From Euperipatoides rowelli (lineage: Eukaryota > Onychophora > Udeonychophora > Euonychophora > Peripatopsidae), in assembly GCA_003024985.2 (NCBI GenBank), contig PXIH01S0014640.1: a stretch of 14,244 nt of DNA. One strand, 5' to 3'. Shown here piece by piece: positions 1 through 8,474 of this stretch. Both the position numbers and the translations under genes were made by a program. Positions within the stretch are counted from its first letter, which is position 1. Each line of letters begins with the position of its first letter. The notes under the pieces were generated by a model. The model searched no databases and was not told the origin of the DNA. It saw only the letters and a program-made list of their open reading frames with translations.

Positions 1-973
1 ATTTTTTGGGGGGGGGGAGCTAATAACATGTGAGTGTTTAGCTTAGTTCCAAACATGACACAAAATTATTTGCCCACCAAAAAAATTAACATCGATTTTG
101 ATGGGTTTCTACTAGGAATAATTATAATAATAATAATAGATAATTGTTCTTGAAACTTTTTATTGCCAAAAATCCAAGTTTTCTTTTTTTTGTCTCCATG
201 CTGGCGTGCACTATTATTAACAAATTTTTTTTATGCCACGTACCAAACGTACCAAAGGATTTTATATACATTATATAAGATATTTTATTCATAAAATGCA
301 TGCGGTAAAATAGGTAAGATAAACAGGTAGGCTACATTGATTTTTTTGGATTTTTGTGCATAAAATGTGCTTATTGCCAGCTTATAAGAATAGTATGAAA
401 TATTAAGCATATTTTGCATAAACAGTAACAAATTAAATTTATAAAATATACATCATTTCAAGCTGTTTTGAAATAGTTTATGATTTTACAATTTTTTTAA
501 CAAAAATAAAATTTATAACTTACTGGTGCAATATTTAGACAACTGGTGACAACCAGTGTATAAGGACAATGGCAGGAGCAAAATACACCATAATCCATGA
601 TCTGCATTAGCTCTAAAAAAAAAACACAAAAAAAACAATTATAATAATTTATATATTGAAAACAATGAAAACCAAAATAATCTTGAAAATTAAATGCAAT
701 AATTTATTGCGGTTATTACGACAAATATAATTTAATAGAAATATCTGTATTTTTTTTTTTTTTCATTAAAAAACAAAACAAACAAACACTGGAAACTCTG
801 CTAGAAAACCGTTCAAGCTTTCATTTTAATGTTTTGATGACCTCATTGCTTAAACAAATCATTCCTTGCTACTTTTGTTCATGAAAAGAAGATTATATGT
901 TCACTTTTATTATATATAGAAAGTCAATTAAATTTACATTAATCAAGTACAAGTTACCAAATTTAAAAAAAGT
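1..973. other. AT-rich non-coding stretch
   Basis: No open frame here looks protein-like. Visible items are a run of ten G at 8-17, an (ATA)n microsatellite at about 121-139, an A-rich patch near 615-640 and one TAGGCTA word at 328-334. The short frame at 897-1094 is lysine/isoleucine-rich and runs into the 3' tail of the neighbouring retroelement, so I do not regard it as a gene. Confidence 0.6.
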
Positions 974-1800
974 ATTTTTATTTATTTATTTAATAACTAT
1001 ATCAAGAAGATACAGGGTAAGACATAAGTCTTATTACAGAAAAAAACAAAAACTAACTACATTGCTCACAGAAAATTACAAAAATACAAAATGACAAAAT
1101 AAAAACTATCATAATACCAAGATAATTCCTTTTTTCTACAATGAAACATATCAATACATTATGTTTGTTAATTATATAAAAACATAGGATCAATCTTTGT
1201 TTTAATAAATTTAGATAATTCTTGTTTAAAAAAAATATTTTTTTTATAAAAAATATTAATTGGAAGAGAATTCCACAATAGAATACTTCTCTTAGAAATG
1301 TGCTTGTCTTTACCGCTGTTCTTTTATATCTTACTATTAACAAATACAGTGCCTATAACCTCTTATACAAGATTTATTATTAACAACAAAAATATTATCA
1401 ATATTATTATTTAAAACAATGGCTTTGTACATAACAATAATATCTAAATAATTCAATCTTTGGTGAGGAATAAGTAAATCAATTTTTAATCATCTCTCTG
1501 TATAAGGAATATTAAATAAACCAGTCACATATTTGGTTAAATGTCTAGATGTGTTTTCAATTATTAGATCTTTATTATTATTATTATAGGAAACTGAAGA
1601 ACAATAATACTCAACCAATGGTTGAATGTAGGTAGAATAAATTATTCTGATTCAACCGTTAAATTCTTAATTATATTTTTGATCAATCCAAATTTCTGTC
1701 TCATTTTATTAGTTGTGTATTTTGCATGACTTGCAAAATGCATATGACAATCAATAATGACTCTAATATTCCTAATGCTACAATGTGCATCCATTTCATG
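974..1800 (-). mobile_element. 5'-truncated non-LTR retrotransposon, 3' end
   Basis: Read on the minus strand this is the 3' end of a LINE-type element. The order is C-terminal reverse-transcriptase coding sequence (about 1800 down to 1168), a roughly 190-bp 3' UTR, and a tail of AAAT repeats that appears on the plus strand as ATTT units at 974-992. Short repeat tails of this kind, rather than a plain poly(A), are known from CR1/L2- and jockey-like elements. The 5' boundary is unclear; a run of 24 T at 1907-1930 lies just outside. No target duplication was recognised. The 5' truncation fits normal incomplete target-primed reverse transcription. Confidence 0.7.
1168..1800 (-). pseudogene. reverse transcriptase C-terminal fragment (non-LTR)
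   Basis: The minus strand carries the stretch NIRVIIDCHMHFASHAKYTT, followed in shifted frames by a segment with LVEYYCSS and KYVTGLFNIPYTER, then LLIPHQRLNYLDIIVMYKAI, and finally RSILLWNSLPI and FFKQELSKFIK before a TAA at 1170-1168. This order matches the thumb and C-terminal region of LINE-type reverse transcriptases: the (V/I)ID block after the catalytic centre, the 'P.(V/L)EY' block, the 'Y.ER' helix, and the terminal 'LWNSLP' and 'FK..L..F' segment. The reading frame is broken near 1650, by a TGA at about 1495, and again with several stops near 1330, so the copy is dead. The catalytic palm with its FADD box lies upstream of the truncation and is missing. Confidence 0.7.
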
Positions 1801-1906
1801 GTTCTAAGACAATTGTTTTTCTCTTTCAGTACTTTTGAAACGTTTGTAAATCAGTAGGAATGTTTCTATACAGTGTCAACTAAGTGTCCGATAAATTTGT
1901 GCGAAA

Positions 1907-1930
1907 TTTTTTTTTTTTTTTTTTTTTTTT
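1907..1930. repeat. poly(T) run of 24
   Basis: An uninterrupted run of 24 T lies next to the 5' side of the minus-strand LINE fragment. It could be the poly(A) of a separate minus-strand retroposed sequence or simple slippage; no source sequence is recognisable. Confidence 0.8.
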
Positions 1931-2852
1931 AAGATTAAAGGCTTATAATTTTTTTCATAATGTCTGCATCATCCAATTTATGGTGACAAAAAATTTTTTC
2001 ATACACATAATTGCAATGCTGTTTAAAAGCTAAATTTTTTCAACTGAAATTGACTTTATGTAGGCTATAATGTACATCTAATTAATAACAAAAGAGACTA
2101 TCGTAATTGAAATTGTTACATAATTTATTTTATTTTTTAAAAAAGACCTTAAAAAAAAAAAAAAGTTAAAAAGTGTAGAACTATAAGCCTATCATTTTAC
2201 TTTTGTTTCTTTTAAAATGGTTTAACCTTGTAATTTGTACAAAAAAATATTTAAATATTTAAAATATCTACTGTATGTATAAATATTAGCCTACTTAAAT
2301 AATAACAATACAGCAAAAGCTTTGTTATATGGCATGAATTTCCTCATGTCGGTTAACTAAATATGCCGGTTATGGTAGAGTAAATACAATATTGCTTATT
2401 TCCGTGACATAAATATAAAAACAATAAGACAAAAAAAATCTGATATTTGGTGCATATAAAATGATCAATTAGTGAAGAAAAATAATTTCTAAAAATATCT
2501 TTGAATTTTTAATTTATAAAGCAGAGTTTTAAATTCAAATTTATTTCAGAAACAAATGTAAAGAATCCAAGACCTTACATTCATATAGCCTGTAGCATAT
2601 TTATATTTTTACAATCATTATTTAATATTTATATTTCCGTTTTGATTCTGACATATTTATGAATAAGTTAATAAGTTTTATAGTTGAAAATATACCTTTC
2701 AATAATTTTTTTCACAACGCAACTATTAAAATATAATATAATTATAAGTTTTTTTTTTAAAAATTAGATGTTGAATAGTAGAACATTCCTGTTAATTATG
2801 TGCCAGATAGCAAAGCTTTATCTGTAATAATAAAACTTTTTTGTCATTTCAG
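1931..2852. other. AT-rich non-coding stretch
   Basis: Long A and T runs dominate and all six frames are stopped frequently. I see no gene or mobile element. One TAGGCTA word is at 2061-2067 and one TAGCCTA at 2287-2293. A pyrimidine-rich tract ending in CAG at 2850-2852 is treated with the next feature. Confidence 0.6.
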
Positions 2853-2965
2853 TTCAATAAGGGACAATTTTTAATACCAAAAAAGGCATACCTTAAGTTC
2901 CAATTGAGATACTTTTCCAAAGAAGTCTCACAGAGTCCTTCTTGTAAAATGAACAAAGCAAACAG
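2853..2965 (+). CDS. candidate internal coding exon, unknown gene
   Basis: A pyrimidine tract ending TTTTTTGTCATTTCAG (to 2852) forms a good 3' splice site, and AACAG followed by GTAGAT at 2966 forms a plausible donor. Between them one frame stays open for 37 codons plus two bases, beginning FNKGQFLIPKKAY and including YLKFQLRYFSKEVSQSPSCK. The basic, serine-rich character resembles a mitochondrial presequence, but that is only an impression. I do not recognise a protein family. A 37-codon open frame arises by chance fairly often in sequence of this composition, so the splice-site pairing is the main support. No neighbouring exon in a compatible phase was identified. It could equally be fortuitous intronic sequence. 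Confidence 0.25.
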
Positions 2966-3035
2966 GTAGATTAAATAAATAACTAAAGAAAGAAAAAAAA
3001 AGAAAAATCATTTATGGAGAGGCATCTATTTACGG

Positions 3036-3048
3036 TATATATATATAT
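3036..3048. repeat. (TA)n microsatellite
   Basis: About six and a half TA units follow a TACGG sequence. It is short, and no function is implied. Confidence 0.8.
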
Positions 3049-3113
3049 CAATTCATTTCTACATATATAATGAATTAAAAATAATATTTTCAATTCTCTA
3101 TAAAAGTAGAAAT

Positions 3114-3297
3114 GTAGAGGAGGAAGAAATCCAACCAAGACCCTGGCGTAATTTAAAGTATGACTGGAATTTATTTACATCAAATTAAAAGAACAGTTTC
3201 TTAGCAGCAATTTGCTGACTAACTTGCAAGAAATAAAACAAAGATAATCCATGGATGGTCGATTCATACAGAAACTGGCTCCCGCCAGACAGATGGA
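3114..3297. repeat. diverged interspersed repeat, copy A
   Basis: This stretch aligns in the same orientation with 7556-7763. Both begin with AGGAGGAAGAA, share an internal GCTG..ACT block, then an ACAAA..ATGGTC or ACAAA..GTGGTC block, and end with a dyad of the form TGGC-N4-GCCAG followed by CA. The two copies differ at many positions and by small indels, so they are old. On the minus strand a frame of 58 codons (3361 down to 3185) stays open across part of it, but that frame begins outside the homologous part. The family is not one I can name. It could be a SINE, a DNA-element end or an LTR-element leader. Confidence 0.45.
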
Positions 3298-3379
3298 AAT
3301 CTAATATTAATAAACTAAAATAATAAATAAATATTATCCAACAGTCAAGGCGGAAGCCATTCCTGTAGGCAAAGACAAA

Positions 3380-3930
3380 AAATTATTTTTTATGAAAGCC
3401 TTTATGGCAAAATTAAATTGCTCATGTAAATTTACATCATGAATAAATAAATAGCATAGGCCTAATTAGCACCAGCCCCTGCATTAAAAAAGTAAACTCG
3501 TTTATGACTCGCTTACAAATAATTAACTAAAGTAAGCATGTTACAAACTAAGGCAAATCTATTTTGAATGAAGGGGCAAATGCGTACAATAAAATAAAAA
3601 TTAATTATTAAATTCTTCCAGTCGTTATACTGTATACTATGTGTGTATGCAAAGCAATTTGTGTCAATACTCTCAAATAAAGCCTGCTACAAGGGGAGAT
3701 GTTTCTAATAGAATAAGTAGATCATCTGATAAATTATGTATTCTACGTTGTAGAACTAAGAGATCTATATAGAGTTTCACCTGTCTATTAATTAGTAATA
3801 TTATTTTATTTTTATATATTTAGTGCATTATTATTTTGTCAAATATTTTATATATATTTTCTTCTTCTCTTGTAAATAACAGTACATCCTATGTAAAATT
3901 AGTTGATTGGTTGATTTATTAACTAATTGA
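3380..3930. other. non-coding stretch with splice-like signals
   Basis: No protein-like frame is seen. On the minus strand there are two good acceptor shapes: a pyrimidine tract ending CTACAG, with the exon side beginning at 3362, and one ending AATGCAG near 3475. Both are followed by short open frames that stop within tens of codons or fewer. A TAGGCCTA palindrome is at 3457-3464. I cannot assign any of these to a gene. Confidence 0.4.
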
Positions 3931-3933
3931 TTA

Positions 3934-4176
3934 ATGTATAAATTTAATGAGTTTCGGTCAGTGAATGCCTACTGCCAGCCCCGCGAGGGTAATCAACTAC
4001 CTTATTACGGGTTATACAGGTTATACCAACCAGGTTATGAACAACACTATGGCTCACATACAAATGCACAGAGGCTGTACAGGACATCATATTACATTAC
4101 AACACAACAACTTACTAAACATTTAAAGAACAATGATATAAACCATTTAAAGACTAAATTCCGTGAACTATTTTGA
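3934..4176 (+). pseudogene. GC-richer island with CIMIP2/FAM166-like motifs in two frames
   Basis: Against the AT-rich background this block is GC-richer and open in two overlapping plus frames. One starts at ATG 3934 and runs 80 codons. It is tyrosine-rich and contains QPGYEQHYGSHTNAQRL. The other starts at ATG 3965, runs 53 codons and contains PARVINYLITGYTGY. Ciliary microtubule inner proteins of the CIMIP2/FAM166 type have an N-terminal box of the general form PGY-x-G followed shortly by FG-x-x-YG-x-x-T. Here the two halves of such a box lie in different frames, as they would in a frameshifted copy or across a mis-read junction. The match is short and from memory of the motif only. Alternatives are an unrelated exon or chance. 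No clear splice sites bound it. Confidence 0.25.
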
Positions 4177-4179
4177 TTC

Positions 4180-4606
4180 CTTTTTCTTTTGACCCTTGGA
4201 TCTTCCATTGAATCTTGATTTTTCTTCTCTGTTCAGACCCTTCTTTTGTATTTACCTTTTTTTTTTTCAATAATATCTGAAGATGTATGAAAGATGAGAA
4301 AGGTGATGGTATGTTGCCTCTAAATTCATGATTTTTAAAAACTTCACTCAATAAATTGCTTCTTAATAAAAGTTTAAAACTGATCGTAAACATTTGTTTG
4401 ATATTTTGTTTAAAAATATAATTTAAAAAAAAAATAATCAATTTGAAATTTAAAGTAAATTAGGAACATCAAATGTACGATATTTAAAATTAAAGGCTAA
4501 AATTAGGTACCGGTAGGAAGGAACAAAAAATACATTCGCTCCCATCTCTCATATTTCCTGATGACTAAAATGATATATAACTTGGCTATTTTTCCAATAT
4601 AAATTT
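4180..4606. other. AT-rich non-coding stretch
   Basis: Pyrimidine-rich sequence at 4177-4270 is followed by A/T runs. The minus-strand frame at 4154-4441 is low in complexity and resembles no protein. The only unusual sequence is GGTACCGGTAGG near 4507, which is rich in G+C for this window. Confidence 0.55.
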
Positions 4607-4634
4607 AATAAATTAAAACTTTCTCACCAAGAAA
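4607..4634. repeat. 28-bp near-identical repeat, copy 1
   Basis: This block matches 5494-5521 at 26 of 28 positions (differences at repeat positions 8 and 25). The shared core is AAAACTTTCTCACCAA. On the minus strand the core reads TTGGTGAGAAAG, a strong 5' splice-site shape, and here it abuts the open frame of 4628-4742. Sequence on either side of the two copies is unrelated. Confidence 0.75.
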
Positions 4635-4742
4635 GCCTAGGATTAACACGAGGTCATCTCCAAACTGAATCCATTGGTAACAAAGCAGGATACCGCCGCT
4701 GGCCACTACCATATACTCTAAATATCCTTGATGCAGCATCAT
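4628..4742 (-). CDS. candidate first coding exon, unknown gene
   Basis: On the minus strand an ATG at 4742-4740 opens a frame of 38 codons plus one base that runs, without a stop, to the donor-like sequence CTTG|GTGAGAAAG at 4628/4627. The peptide begins MMLHQGYLEYM and contains the hydrophobic run VVASGGILLCYQW and later LVLILGFL, which could be membrane-embedded. The block is markedly GC-richer than its surroundings. Two other frames are also open: minus strand ATG SRQCYDAASRIFRVYGSG..., 34 codons ending VWR-stop, and a plus-strand frame including GHLQTESIGNKAGYRRWPLP. I therefore cannot be certain which strand codes. No family is recognised. Confidence 0.25.
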
Positions 4743-5493
4743 AGCATTGTCTAGACATTATAGCATTTTAAAACTGTTCCACCAACAAAACAAAAGAAAA
4801 ACTAAACAAGAAGACAAAATTAATAATTCAACATTTTATTAAAAAAAAAAAAACAATGATTAGATTATAAGCATCTTTGTTGTTCAATAGATTAATTAAC
4901 CCAAATAAATATTATTACTGATCCATTGATAAAATAATTATGCATTTAAAACAATATCCTGTGATCACATGATCAATAACATCATTATTATGTTTTGCAA
5001 TGTGTTATTTCATAAGGCTAATAATAATGAATCATTTTACTTCTTTTCATTTATTCAAATGAGAAAAAGGAAACAAGAAAAGACAAACAAACAAAAGACT
5101 ACATCCAATTATATTATTTCCTTATAATTTCAACAGAATTATCAAGTTTGCTGATAAGGAAGGTGCAGCTTTTTTGATTGAAAACAAGGTCAGTAAGATT
5201 TTAACTTATAAAGTATCTTAGTAAGCTTATAGGCTAATGTTAGAGAAAATATAAACACAGATTTAACAAGAAGTAAAAGAAAACGATGACTAGGATGGTG
5301 AAATTTGAATTAAAACATTAAATTTCTAGGTCAGCAAAGGTAGTATAATTTAATGTCCCAATTCAGTAACAGCTTATCAAATGTTGATAGAAAGCAGGGA
5401 TGCCTAAACAATCAAAATGATTTTTTTAATAAGAATAGCAGCTAGTCACAATATTAAAAAAAAGGAAAATATATAATTTAAATGAAGAGTAAT
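4743..5493. other. AT-rich non-coding stretch
   Basis: The sequence contains homopolymer A runs and frequent stops in all frames. A pyrimidine tract ending GGAACAG on the minus strand near 4772 could be an acceptor for the adjacent minus-strand block. One TAGGCTA word is at 5230-5236. I see no gene or mobile element. Confidence 0.5.
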
Positions 5494-5521
5494 AATAAAT
5501 CAAAACTTTCTCACCAAAAAA
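5494..5521. repeat. 28-bp near-identical repeat, copy 2
   Basis: Second copy of the donor-like block found at 4607-4634, in the same orientation and 887 bp away. On the minus strand the sequence upstream of the GTGAGAAAG is an A/T run rather than an open frame. If the block is a splice donor in copy 1, this copy therefore lacks an exon. Confidence 0.75.
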
Positions 5522-7017
5522 AATTAATTTCATTAATTAAGTTCTTAGTTGTTAAATTTTTAAATTAAACTAAATCTTTATAGGCCTATTGTATTAAGAA
5601 AAAAAGATCCCTTAAGCATAATAAACCATATTCCAATAATCTATTATCTATAGGAATTGGAGTGTAACATTCACACATAAATTTAAATTTTATTAATAAT
5701 AAGCTATGATATTTTACCACAAAGTATTATGGAAAGTATCTAGAGTAAAATGTGTTGATTTTTGCAGGTAGGCTACAGCTTACTAAATTAGGCTGGCCTA
5801 TGACCTAAGATGAGGTTCAGATTAAAAAAAAAGAAATCTAAGCCCAAAGCTAAAAGCAAGAACTCAATAAGATGAGAAGTTTACTTTTATTGTAGCCTAA
5901 AATGGCAAAATTGATCACATAATGATCTTTATATCAGCTGAGTTTTAGTAGGTTAACAATATAAAACAATGCAAAATTAACGCTTGTACTCCAGAACCTT
6001 AGAAGAAACCAAAAAATTGAATCACCTTAAGTAGGCCTACCCAAAAGAGTCAGAGTTTAATTACTTATGGAGGCTACAGTATATTTATATCTACTATAGG
6101 CTAGGCTATATCTTTATAATCTTTATGCTTGGATAGGTAGACTATTTGACTGGCGAGAGAAAGATCATTGGCTCAATCGATAGATACTAGATTACAGTAT
6201 AATATTTTAGCTTTACAGTTGGTACACTCTCTTCCCGATTAATACCACTAAATCTTTATAACATTTAATGTAGCCAGTGCAAGGTAACCATAATGTCAAA
6301 CATTAAAAGTTTTCCAAAATATTGAAAATAAGTAATTATTATTTTCTTTATAACTTATTTTCATTGGACGTGTCCTTATGATTTTTAACAAAAAAAATAA
6401 TTGTTTTCTGAATATGAGTAATAGCTTCTAGCTTAGATCATGTGAATTATCAATCGACAGTTAGTTGTTCACAAACATTAATTATCAAACTGCTTAAACT
6501 GTTCAATAAAATAATAATAAATAAAAGAAAGAAAAATAGTCACCAAATAATATAAAAAAAAGTTTGTAATCTATATTGTGGTTCAATCAAAAGAGATTGT
6601 AAACTTCAGCATTTACAATTTTATATTCAAATCTCAAAATATTTGTAAATAAAATATCCTATATTATATTCCTGCAATAAAATTACATAAAAAAATATAA
6701 AAATTTTAGTACCGTACCTTTTACTCTTTTTTTTTTATTGTCAGTCCTTCTTTCCCTGCACTTCTTTGTCTTTGAATTTTGTTGTTACAGTAGATTATCC
6801 TTTCCAAATTCCAATATTGTTTTGTAATTTACATATCCTTTCTAGAAATCCCACTAACTCTTTTGATGCATCTCATTTTTTTTTCTTTTCTATTTCTAGA
6901 GTAGGCTACTTACACTAATTGATTATCACTATTATATTTTTAATAGGTTATAATACAGTATATTATATAACAAATGTTTATAGACATTTTTTCCATGCCC
7001 AGCATGTTTTTCTTTAT
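5522..7017. other. AT-rich non-coding stretch, rich in TAGGCTA words
   Basis: I see no protein-like frame, RNA gene or element in about 1.5 kb. The sequence is notable only for TAGGCCTA at 5581-5588 and 6032-6039 and for TAGGCTA/TAGCCTA at 5769, 5893, 6097, 6102 (overlapping the previous one) and 6902. It also has several TACAGTA words (for example near 6076, 6193 and 6955). Confidence 0.5.
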
Positions 7018-7509
7018 TGTAAGGCCACCATGTGGAAGTGAACGTGTGTTTATTTATGTTAATTTTCTTAATGTAGCACTTCCACATGGTAGGCATGGCT
7101 ACAGCTATAAAACTAGATAGCTAAGCTTTAGCCATTGTTCTTTATTGTTCAGCAATCTCACCCCTATCATGTCATTAATTCTCAATGTAACTCTGTTATC
7201 AAGCTTCATGTCTGGCCGAAAGGCCAATTAGTTTTTTTTATTGTAAACAATGTCGCACTGGTATCCTGCAACCAGAATTTCCGAGCATGTTACCAATTTG
7301 TTCCTGTATGTAAGATAGATTTTTCTAACATTGTATTCCATTATGTTCAGTGTGTTGGACTTCTGCTACTGTTCTTATTTATGCTCATGCAAATTGGAGT
7401 TATTAAAAGGCCTTATTTCGATATTCAAAAGTTGCAATGTTAATGTTTCTTCTTTTACGTAACGGAGGCTTACACAATGATGTCCTTACAGTAAGAGTGT
7501 GAGCTTTCA
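7018..7509 (+). mobile_element. probable LTR of a Ty3/gypsy-like retrotransposon
   Basis: The block starts TGTAAGGCCACC and has CCTTACA near its 3' side (7484-7490), giving a 7-bp terminal inverted repeat. An alternative 3' end is the CA at 7508-7509, seven bases before the primer-site-like sequence at 7517, which is a more usual spacing. A start at TGTAGC (7072), paired with GCTTACA at 7474, is a third possibility. A TATAAAA box lies at about 7108. GC content is above background and the sequence is not internally repetitive, as expected of an LTR. The 102-codon frame at 7135-7443 has no protein character and is taken as chance. No second LTR is present in the window, so boundaries cannot be fixed by comparison. 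Confidence 0.4.
7027..7090. repeat. inverted repeat, 14-bp arms
   Basis: ACCATGTGGAAGTG at 7027-7040 is perfectly complementary to CACTTCCACATGGT at 7077-7090, with a 36-base loop. It lies at the 5' side of the probable LTR. It may be a transcriptional control palindrome of the LTR, a remnant of a nested element, or a stem in the transcript. Confidence 0.8.
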
Positions 7510-7516
7510 TTATAAG

Positions 7517-7533
7517 TGGCGCCCACGAACAGG
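7517..7533 (+). other. primer-binding-site-like sequence
   Basis: TGGCGCCC, then AC, then GAACAGG follows the probable LTR. Retroelement primer-binding sites begin TGG, the complement of the tRNA CCA end. The TGGCGCCC and GAACAGG blocks are those of lysine-tRNA-primed elements, here separated by two extra bases. The position directly after the LTR and upstream of a plus-strand protease/RT remnant supports the reading. A chance match or part of the adjacent repeat copy B cannot be excluded. Confidence 0.45.
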
Positions 7534-7555
7534 AACCTCTTTAATGAATTGAATG

Positions 7556-7763
7556 GTGCAGGAGGAAGAAAGAATAAACACTAGGTAAAATGAAATTAGA
7601 CAGGTTTTTACTCCAAATGTAAGAAAAATAAAAACAATTGGCAGTAATTCACAGTTAAACTGAAAAGTCTCTTGTACAAAATAGCTGCAGACTGGAACAA
7701 AAAGTAAACAAAATCAAAGGGTGGTCAAATATGCTTCAGGATGGCACTTGCCAGCCAACTGCA
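7556..7763. repeat. diverged interspersed repeat, copy B
   Basis: Second copy of the repeat at 3114-3297, in the same orientation. It starts GCAGGAGGAAGAAAG and ends with TGGCACTTGCCAGCCAACTG, preserving the TGGC-N4-GCCAG dyad of copy A although the four-base spacer differs (ACTT here, TCCC there). It lies just downstream of the primer-site-like sequence, where the leader or gag of an LTR element would be expected. No gag-like frame is visible. Confidence 0.45.
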
Positions 7764-8289
7764 TTCTTTTATTTTACAAACAGAATGCCTGCAAATTAAA
7801 CTACCTGAATATAATTTGCATTGATTGGCATGTAACTCACATAGTTTATAGTAAATACTGTATGAATACAGAATTTACTATAAATACTAAAAGCTACACT
7901 AAGAAAATAAACAATGTGTGAATGTAATTCAGTTATCTCTTCACATGACAAATCAATACAAGAAATAACAAATAAGTATACTAGACATTCCGTATTTATC
8001 CTTACAGATATATAATCATTAACACTCAATGCTTTCTTGGATTTCAAACTTGTTTGGTCTTCTATTTTCAAGTCATCTTCCTCCCTTTCCTTCTTCTATC
8101 CACTCATCTTTGTTCCTTAATTCCTCATATTTTTGCTATTTTGAATTTCTTAACATAGAACAATGTTTCTTGATTATAGATGACTAAATATTTCACCATG
8201 AAGTTCAATCCCAAATTATTTCAGTGCTTTGTTTTCATATTAAAATTGTGTAGACTAGATACAAATTATTCCATTTACAAATCTGAATC
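7764..8289. other. no recognisable coding sequence
   Basis: Short frames on both strands (plus 7721-7921, minus 7796-8071) overlap and neither has family character. If the minus-strand protease remnant continued, its downstream linker or RT would fall here, but I could not recognise either. Confidence 0.4.
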
Positions 8290-8474
8290 TTAAACTCATT
8301 ACATCTTCCATAATCCAATATAGTAATACCATCCACCAACACAAATCCTTTCTAGCCTTATTCCTCTACTCCTGCTCCAAATTTTAATCTGCCCACAAAT
8401 TATCTCCATGCTTCCTTTGATATAAAGCTCACATCTGCTACTGGGTCCATTCCCACACCGAATACAATATCATA
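8290..8474 (-). pseudogene. retropepsin-like remnant of an LTR retrotransposon
   Basis: On the minus strand 8474-8403 reads YDIVFGVG and then GMDPVADVSFISKEAW before a stop. Aspartic proteases of LTR retroelements have a catalytic D-(T/S)-G-A followed by (D/E)V and an 'IS...W' helix. Here the triad reads D-P-V, so the active site is destroyed. Downstream, in the same frame but interrupted by two stops, come FGAGVEE and KGFVLVDGITILDYGRCNEF, which agree with the later strands of such proteases. Both the stops and the triad change show an inactive fossil. It is opposite in strand to the pol remnant at 9124-10200 and therefore comes from a different insertion. Confidence 0.4.

Noticed and set aside
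897-1094. 65-codon plus frame
   Set aside because: Overlaps the antisense 3' UTR and ATTT tail of the LINE fragment; low-complexity K/I/Y composition.
1053-1343. 96-codon minus frame
   Set aside because: Runs out of phase with the LINE RT sense, which is WNSLPI in another frame, and continues into the 3' UTR; a shadow frame.
1866-1906. CAGTGTC... sequence before the T24 run as a mariner-type end
   Set aside because: No matching inverted terminus or TA duplication could be found nearby.
3185-3361. 58-codon minus frame without ATG after a good acceptor
   Set aside because: Overlaps the interspersed repeat copy A; hydrophobic AT-driven composition and no second support.
4154-4441. 95-codon minus frame
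   Set aside because: K/F/I-rich, contains homopolymer-coded runs, and no family character.
7135-7443. 102-codon plus frame
   Set aside because: Lies inside the probable LTR; no domain or motif visible.
7721-8071. Overlapping plus and minus frames of 66 and 91 codons
   Set aside because: Neither shows a motif; both partly derive from a TTTACTATAAA-type inverted sequence near 7850-7880.
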